Below, piece by piece: positions 36,586-40,865 of a DNA stretch of 40,865 bases. Position 1 is the stretch's first letter, and each line of letters begins with the position of its first letter. The translations under genes and the position numbers were made by a program. The notes below the pieces were generated by a model. It saw only the letters and a list, made by a program, of their open reading frames with translations. It was not told where the DNA came from and searched no databases. The stretch covers positions 1 through 40,865 of the forward strand of contig JAUHWP010000014.1 of assembly GCA_030424645.1 (NCBI GenBank), read 5' to 3'. The stretch comes from Alphaproteobacteria bacterium (GTDB taxonomy: Bacteria > Pseudomonadota > Alphaproteobacteria > Rhodobacterales > Rhodobacteraceae).

Positions 36586-36645
36586 GGCACCCGCCCGGAC
36601 TGTGATCAGGTGAATACCGATAATCCGTTGTCCCAGGCGGGTGCC
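36586..36645. repeat. 10-bp inverted repeat between phoB and the lysE-type gene
   Basis: GGCACCCGCC (36586-36595) pairs perfectly with GGCGGGTGCC (36636-36645) around a 40-base spacer that can itself fold. It starts just after the phoB stop. It may be a terminator of unusual shape or a regulatory RNA structure; no T-run is present. Confidence 0.4.
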
Positions 36646-36691
36646 CCATGTATCGCTTCACTGGAATGTGATCGAAGATCGGAGGCCGTCG

Positions 36692-37330
36692 ATGCTTGCA
36701 GTGTATGCGCTGACCTGGGTTGGGGTGCTTGCCGCCCAGATGTCCCCCGGCCCGAACCTTGTTGCGGTGGCATCGGTCGGGCTGGCACAGGGGCGGCGCC
36801 CCGCGCTTTTCGTTGTTGTCGGCATATCCTCGGGGATGCTGGTCTGGTCACTGGCCACCGCCTTGGGGCTTGGGGCACTTGTCGAAGCAGTTCCGTCCTC
36901 GCTGCGCCTGCTGAAACTGATAGGCGGGGGATATCTTCTGTTCCTGGGGCTGAAAGCGGCGCGTGCAACCATCCGCGTCGGGGTTGGGGGAACCATCGCA
37001 CCGGACGCCCGACCGCTCAACGACAGGCCGGCATGGCGGCGCGGCGTGCTGGTCCTGCTGACCAACCCCAAGGCGGCGATGATGTGGGCTGCGGTGGCGT
37101 CATACCTTTTCGGCCAGGGGTTCGGTGCGCTGCATGTGCTGGCCTTCGGCCCGATGGGCGCGTTGTCCGGTCTGGCGATCTATGGAACCTATGCCGTGTT
37201 GTTTTCGACCGGCGCGGCGATGCGGGGCTATACCCGTTTCGCCGGATGGTTCGAAGGCGTGTTTGCCGCGGCGTTCAGTGTCATGGGCGCAAGCCTGCTG
37301 TGGTCCGGTCTTCGCGACGCCCAGCGGTAA
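36692..37330 (+). CDS. LysE/RhtB-family exporter
   Basis: 212 residues from ATG 36692, behind GGAGG. About six membrane helices; the LysE signature SPGPNLVAVASVGLAQGRRP lies at about residues 18-37, and LTNPKAAMMWAAVASYLFGQ near residue 123. These exporters move amino acids or related small molecules out of the cell; no substrate can be assigned. The gene ends 17 bases before the end of the opposing MarR gene. Confidence 0.88.
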   Translation: MLAVYALTWVGVLAAQMSPGPNLVAVASVGLAQGRRPALFVVVGISSGMLVWSLATALGLGALVEAVPSSLRLLKLIGGGYLLFLGLKAARATIRVGVGGTIAPDARPLNDRPAWRRGVLVLLTNPKAAMMWAAVASYLFGQGFGALHVLAFGPMGALSGLAIYGTYAVLFSTGAAMRGYTRFAGWFEGVFAAAFSVMGASLLWSGLRDAQR

Positions 37331-37347
37331 GGCACGCGTTCGTTCCG

Positions 37348-37947
37348 TTACGCGTTGGATGTCGACAGGCTTTCGCGAAGCCGGGCGATCTCTGTGGCGA
37401 TCCGTCCGGTCGGGTCTTCCGAGGCTTCCGACCAGGCCGAGAACCGCTCCAATAACGGAATGAAGGCCGCCAGTTCCGCGTCGGTCCAGCCCTTCAGGAA
37501 GTTGCCAAGGATAAGAAACTTGTAATGGCGCACCGCCTGGACGACACGGCTGCCCGCGTCGGTCGGTTCCAGAACGGCCCGGCGGGCGTCTTTCTGGCTG
37601 ACGGCCCGACGGATCAGTCCGATCCTGATCAGCTCGGACGTCAGGCGACTGGCGCGGGACGGGTCGATGCCCAGCTGCGTGGCAACGGTGGCGACCATCA
37701 CCTCGCCATCAGCGTCGTCGTCGTCAAGCGCGCATGCCGGTGCCCAGACCACCATCAGCGCATCCAGAAGCGGCATGTCCAGATCAAGCCCAAGATCTGA
37801 CAGGGCGCGCTGACCCAGTTCGCGTTTCACCACCCGGCGGCGCCAATGCTGCATGATGGCATCCAGCTCCAGCGCCGCATGGCTCAGATCTTCGCCGATC
37901 CCGGCACTGGTCAGTTGGCGCTTCAGGTCATCGTCTCGGTCGGGCAA
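37348..37947 (-). CDS. MarR-family regulator (TTG start)
   Basis: 199 residues. The frame has no ATG before residue 32, and GGGAGAG lies six bases before the TTG at 37947, so TTG is the likely start (LPDRDDDLKRQ, initiating as Met). The winged helix is MVATVATQLGIDPSRASRLTSELI with wing RRAVSQKDARRAVLEPT. It is divergent from a drug exporter, with the 24-25-bp inverted repeat between them, so it likely represses both itself and the exporter. Ligand unknown. The N-terminal dimerisation region is longer than in classic MarR (~145 residues). Confidence 0.86.
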   Translation of the reverse strand: MPDRDDDLKRQLTSAGIGEDLSHAALELDAIMQHWRRRVVKRELGQRALSDLGLDLDMPLLDALMVVWAPACALDDDDADGEVMVATVATQLGIDPSRASRLTSELIRIGLIRRAVSQKDARRAVLEPTDAGSRVVQAVRHYKFLILGNFLKGWTDAELAAFIPLLERFSAWSEASEDPTGRIATEIARLRESLSTSNA

Positions 37948-37971
37948 GATTTCTCTCCCATTAATGTGCTA

Positions 37972-38008
37972 TTGACATATATATGCTTGCAGCACATATA
38001 TGCAAGCA
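37972..38008. promoter_or_regulatory. Exporter promoter with overlapping MarR operator
   Basis: A perfect inverted repeat TGCTTGCA (37984-37991) / TGCAAGCA (38001-38008) with a 9-base AT-rich spacer. It overlaps a plus-strand promoter candidate: TTGACA (37972-37977), 17 bases, CATATA (37995-38000). Binding here would block the exporter promoter. The promoter call is moderate; the palindrome is certain. Confidence 0.6.
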
Positions 38009-38059
38009 ACACTGATTTGTGTGGCCGATGGCAAAATGCCGCGGCGCCGGAGATTTGAC

Positions 38060-39577
38060 ATGCCAATCACGAAAACGCAAAGCCCGGTCGATTCCGGGCC
38101 TGCTTCTTCTCAGACCCGTATCGCCCTGGCTGCAGTTGCGCTGACCCTGCTTTTCGCGTCGCTAGGGCAAACCATCGTGACCACGGCCCTGCCGATCATG
38201 GTGGCCGATCTTGGCGGCATGGACCACATGACCTGGGTGATCACCGCCTATCTTCTTGCCTCGACCATCGGGGCACCGGTGGCGGGCAAGCTGGGGGATC
38301 TCTATGGCCGCAAGCTGGTCGTCCAGATTGGCATCTTCGTGTTTCTTGCAGGCGCGACGCTGGCCGGATTGGCCCAGTCGATGGGCGTGCTGATCGCCGG
38401 TCGGGCCATCCAGGGCCTTGGCGGCGGCGGGCTGATCGTGGTGTCCATGGCGGTGGTGGCCGACGTTTTGCCGGCACGCCAGCGCGGGCAGGCGCAGGGG
38501 CTTCTGGGCGCCGTCTTCGGGGTGTCCACCGTGATCGGACCGCTGATCGGCGGTTTCCTGGTCGAGGCGCTGAGCTGGCACTGGATCTTCTTTGCCAATT
38601 TCCCGGTTGGCCTGTTGGCACTGGCGGTCCTGCACACAGCCCTTCCCAATGTCAGGCGCGAAACCGCGGTAAAGCTTGATGTGGCGGGCGCTGCCTTGCT
38701 GGCGACAATCCTGACGGTGGCGGTTCTGGTCTCGAACCTGGGCGGATCGGTTCTGCCCTGGGGCAGCCCCGAACTGATCGGGCTGGTGGGGCTTGGCCTT
38801 GCCGCGCTGGCGGGCTTCATCGCCGTCGAAAAACGCGCGGTCGAACCGGTGCTGCCGCTCAGCCTGTTTCGCAACAACACCTTTGTGGTGGTCAATTCCG
38901 TCGGCTTCATGGTCGGTGTCGCGATGTTCGGCACCATCACGTTCATGCCGCTTTACCTGCAAGTGGTGCAGGGGGTGTCACCGGCGGTCTCGGGTCTGTT
39001 CCTGACCCCGATGATGGCGGGGCTGATCGCATCCTCGGCGGGCGCCGGCCAGATCATGAGCCACACCGGACGCTACAAATGGATGCCGATCCTGTCGACT
39101 GCCTTGCTGGCGCTTGCGATGTTGTCGCTGACGACGCTTTCGGCGGGTTCCTCGCTGTGGCATGTGGCGTTGTCCATGGTGCTGGTCGGGCTTGGGCTGG
39201 GGCCGGTATTCTCGATCGGTGTCGCCGCCATCCAGAACGACATTCCCCGCGCCATGCTGGGCGTTGGCACAGCCAGCGCCAATATGTTTCGCCTGATCGG
39301 CGGCTCGATCGGCACCGCCGCCTTCGGCGCGCTGTTCAGCGCGAACCTGGCCCGGAACCTGGCCGGAAACCTGCCGGCAGACACCGGCAGCGGCATCGGT
39401 TCGATCAGCGCCGAAATGGTATCGCACCTGCCGCTGCAGGCACAGAACGAGGTTTTCGCCGGGTTTTCGGCAGCCCTGCACCCGGTATTCTGGATCGCGA
39501 CGGGCCTGGCATTCATGGCCTGCCTGATTTCCCTGCGCCTGCGCGAGGTTCCCCTGCACGACGGTTTTGCCGATTAA
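38060..39577 (+). CDS. DHA2-type major facilitator drug exporter
   Basis: 505 residues from ATG 38060 (CGGAG seven bases upstream); an ATG at 38036 is an alternative. Fourteen hydrophobic helices fit the DHA2 (EmrB/QacA) class. Motif A is GKLGDLYGRKLVVQ; motif C is seen in GVSTVIGPLIGGFLVEALSWHW. The opening helix is LAAVALTLLFASLGQTIVTT. Proton-driven export of drugs or toxic compounds is the usual role; the substrate is unknown. No membrane-fusion partner gene is adjacent. It is divergent from the MarR gene that probably controls it. Confidence 0.93.
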   Translation: MPITKTQSPVDSGPASSQTRIALAAVALTLLFASLGQTIVTTALPIMVADLGGMDHMTWVITAYLLASTIGAPVAGKLGDLYGRKLVVQIGIFVFLAGATLAGLAQSMGVLIAGRAIQGLGGGGLIVVSMAVVADVLPARQRGQAQGLLGAVFGVSTVIGPLIGGFLVEALSWHWIFFANFPVGLLALAVLHTALPNVRRETAVKLDVAGAALLATILTVAVLVSNLGGSVLPWGSPELIGLVGLGLAALAGFIAVEKRAVEPVLPLSLFRNNTFVVVNSVGFMVGVAMFGTITFMPLYLQVVQGVSPAVSGLFLTPMMAGLIASSAGAGQIMSHTGRYKWMPILSTALLALAMLSLTTLSAGSSLWHVALSMVLVGLGLGPVFSIGVAAIQNDIPRAMLGVGTASANMFRLIGGSIGTAAFGALFSANLARNLAGNLPADTGSGIGSISAEMVSHLPLQAQNEVFAGFSAALHPVFWIATGLAFMACLISLRLREVPLHDGFAD

Positions 39578-39682
39578 AGCAAGCGATACCTGAACCCGAT
39601 TTCTTTTACCTTTGAGAGAAGGGGAATGGCTCATTACCCAATTTAGAATGTGCCCCCGCTGATCATCTTGTTGCAACCAAGC

Positions 39683-39714
39683 AGAAATGTCACCGGCTCT
39701 GCAAAGTAGAAATG
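39683..39714. repeat. Subterminal direct repeats of the ISNCY-type end
   Basis: AGAAATG occurs at 39683-39689 and 39708-39714, 25 bases apart, within GCAGAAATGTCACC and GTAGAAATGCCCC. Tandem AGAAATGTC-like repeats are common transposase-binding sites at the ends of such elements, so this probably marks the element's left end. Confidence 0.5.
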
Positions 39715-39760
39715 CCCCACTTAGGCGCTGAGGGGAGCAAAGCCTGGCAGGGCGGAGACC

Positions 39761-40245
39761 TCAGATATCGCAGCCCTGGCTGGCTTTGCGGTCCGCGATG
39801 CGCGTTCGGTCGGCCAGTGAATTCCAGCCATCGTTGCGGCGGCCACTGGGTTTGTAGCGGGAGCGCTGCTTGCCCGCGCGGCGTGTCTTGGGTGGAGCCT
39901 TGTCCTGCTCGGCCTTGATGTGCTCCAGCACGGCGCTCAGATGCTTGTTCTCGGTGATGGCCGCGTGGGTGACACGCTGATCCTTGTCGAAGACGGAGTA
40001 GGGGAGCGCGACACCCTTCCAACGGAACTCCAAGCGTCCGTCCGGGTAGGCATAGCTGTCGACATACTTGCCGGGCAGGCCGCGCGTGATCTCGTTCTCT
40101 GCGCGGATGATGCGCTGCCGGTTGCAGGAGAAGGCCAGTTGGTTGCCGACATAGCGCGCGTCGCGCCAGCAGAGCACATCTGCCAAGCGATCCGGCTCGG
40201 TATTGAGGGGGCGGTGCAGGTTGTCCGGGCGATCACAGTCTTGCA
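39761..40245 (-). pseudogene. ISNCY/IS1202-type transposase, C-terminal fragment
   Basis: About 160 residues of the C-terminal region of an ISNCY-type transposase: DNLHRPLNTEPDRLADVLCW, the ARYVGNQLAFSCNRQRII strand, and PGKYVDSYAYPDGRLEFRW then VALPYSVFDKDQRVTH. The DDE catalytic domain that should precede is missing. The tail (KQRSRYKPSGRRNDG) is basic. The right border is the junction with the IS30 fragment, which is in another frame, so no functional transposase can be made. Confidence 0.65.
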
Positions 40246-40503
40246 CAGGTCTGGATGCCGGATCAGCTTGCGCTGCACAGATCGACGCTTATCTGTCTGC
40301 AACTGAGCGGCATGACCGAAGTCGCCCGCGTACTTCTTTGGGAATGCATCATCCGCCCAGAAATTGCGTTTGATCTCGCGAAAGATCGTCGACTTGTGGC
40401 GCTTGAGGACACGTGCCATCTCTCTGACAGGCACTTTGGCATGCCACCAGCTCTCGATCTTACGGCGTTCTTGCAGTGATAGTTGCGTGTAAACGGCTCC
40501 CAT
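40230..40503 (-). pseudogene. IS30-family transposase, N-terminal fragment
   Basis: Starts at GTG/ATG near 40503 with MGAVYTQLSLQERRKIESWW and the IS30 helix-turn-helix VREMARVLKRHKSTIFREIK. It continues FGHAAQLQTDKRRSVQRKLI then RHPDLCKTVIAR, after which the frame turns into unrelated sequence. About 90 residues remain of the usual 330-390, without the DDE domain. The upstream 40509-40555 (AACATATTGTTTTCTAATAG) is AT-rich and may include the original IS end. Confidence 0.7.
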
Positions 40504-40582
40504 GCCATGGTCTCCTGTTAGATAACATATTGTTTTCTAATAGGAGTCGCACTTCAGGGTAGCGCGCTCCGGCTACATACCG

Positions 40583-40610
40583 GAAGCGCATAATCGGTAT
40601 TATGTAAAGC
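40583..40610 (+). other. dif-like XerC/XerD recombination site
   Basis: Twenty-eight bases in the canonical 11-6-11 layout: left arm GAAGCGCATAA, centre TCGGTA, right arm TTATGTAAAGC. Against the E. coli dif arms (GGTGCGCATAA and TTATGTTAAAT) 9 of 11 and 8 of 11 positions match, including the inner CATAA/TTATG core on both sides. The left arm also overlaps an imperfect GCGCTCCGG/CCGGAAGCGC inverted repeat (40564-40589). A chromosome dimer-resolution site or a Xer-using mobile-element junction are both possible. Confidence 0.6.
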
Positions 40611-40865
40611 TAGCAGCAACAGCGAAACAATGAAGCACTTTAGGAACAAGCTCTAATACGCAGTTATAAATTGTTTAACTGCTGCATCTCACTATTAGCT
40701 GAGCGCTTTCGGTATTGATACCCTGCACCCTCGTTGTCTTCCTTATTCACCCTTGGATGGATGTTGCCGCAAGATCAATCAGGGCCGGTTTGTTCGGGAT
40801 GCTCTGTTTTCTCTCGACAAATCATGCCATTAAGACAATGAATGCTGTCGAGAAAAAGGATATGA
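40611..40865. other. Gene-free right end with an inverted repeat
   Basis: No credible gene is seen on either strand from 40509 to the window end. The 255 bases right of the dif-like site are AT-richer than the core and contain an inverted repeat TCTCGACA (40812-40819) / TGTCGAGA (40846-40853) with a 26-base spacer. A minus-strand stretch reading ALIDLAATSIQG before a stop (about 40740-40780) might be a degraded transposase tail, but it is too short to call. Confidence 0.5.

Larger units (their letters stand above)
39655..40560. mobile_element. Chimeric insertion-sequence remnant (IS30 + ISNCY)
   Basis: Two transposase fragments of different families meet near 40225-40245, in different reading frames. 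The right part is the start of an IS30-type element; the left part is the end of an ISNCY/IS1202-type element with subterminal repeats. Outer borders are approximate: no target-site duplication was found and the IS30 right end has not been proved. Confidence 0.6.

Noticed and set aside
40740-40790. Transposase tail (ALIDLAATSIQG) on the minus strand near the right end
   Set aside because: Only about a dozen residues are readable and stops flank them, so homology cannot be argued.

Overview
The window looks like chromosomal DNA of a marine alphaproteobacterium of the Rhodobacteraceae (Roseobacter group). The grounds are the high G+C coding sequence, an iscR-iscS-sufBCD-sufS cluster with the membrane-protein passengers seen in that family, a phoR-pstSCAB-phoU-phoB cluster, TrmFO instead of TrmA, an acetyl-type MetA, a non-pyrrolysine MttB homologue and paired DUF6477/DUF6456 genes. 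The assignment is inferred from gene content and protein style; no database was searched.

Layout. 1-2.6 kb (minus): the start of trmFO, then a two-gene dehydrogenase module (Tat-type small subunit plus GMC flavoprotein) whose flavoprotein gene has an in-frame TGA. 2.7-5.5 kb (minus): gyrA. 5.7-8.3 kb (plus): ctaA (heme A synthase) and an M32 carboxypeptidase. 8.4-9.2 kb (minus): a small helical protein and an alpha/beta hydrolase. 9.4-17.6 kb (plus): the Fe-S assembly operon iscR, iscS-type desulfurase, sufB, a small membrane protein, a YbjQ protein, sufC, sufD, two YIP1 membrane proteins, sufS. 17.6-22.2 kb (minus): TetR regulator, PPK2, metA, a P-loop protein and a FadL-like porin with a clear terminator. 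22.4-25.1 kb (minus): guaA, an ABM monooxygenase and an EamA transporter, joined by 4-base overlaps. 25.3-26.8 kb (plus): MttB-family methyltransferase. 26.9-28.9 kb: divergent DUF6477 and DUF6456 genes and a small unknown gene.

29.1-36.6 kb (plus) is the phosphate-starvation regulon: phoR, then pstS behind a three-unit Pho box, pstC, pstA, pstB, phoU and phoB. The sensor and response regulator sit at opposite ends of the transporter genes they control. 36.7-39.6 kb holds a LysE-family exporter, a MarR regulator and a divergent 14-TM drug exporter with a strong inverted repeat between the last two.

From about 39.6 kb the ordered core genes stop. There is a chimeric transposase remnant (IS30-type N-terminus joined out of frame to an ISNCY/IS1202-type C-terminus), then about 350 bases of gene-free, AT-richer DNA. 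This contains a 28-bp sequence that closely matches a XerC/XerD recombination site (dif). That site, the in-frame TGA in the flavoprotein gene, and an Irr/ICE-box-like palindrome buried inside the iscS-type gene are the observations most worth following.
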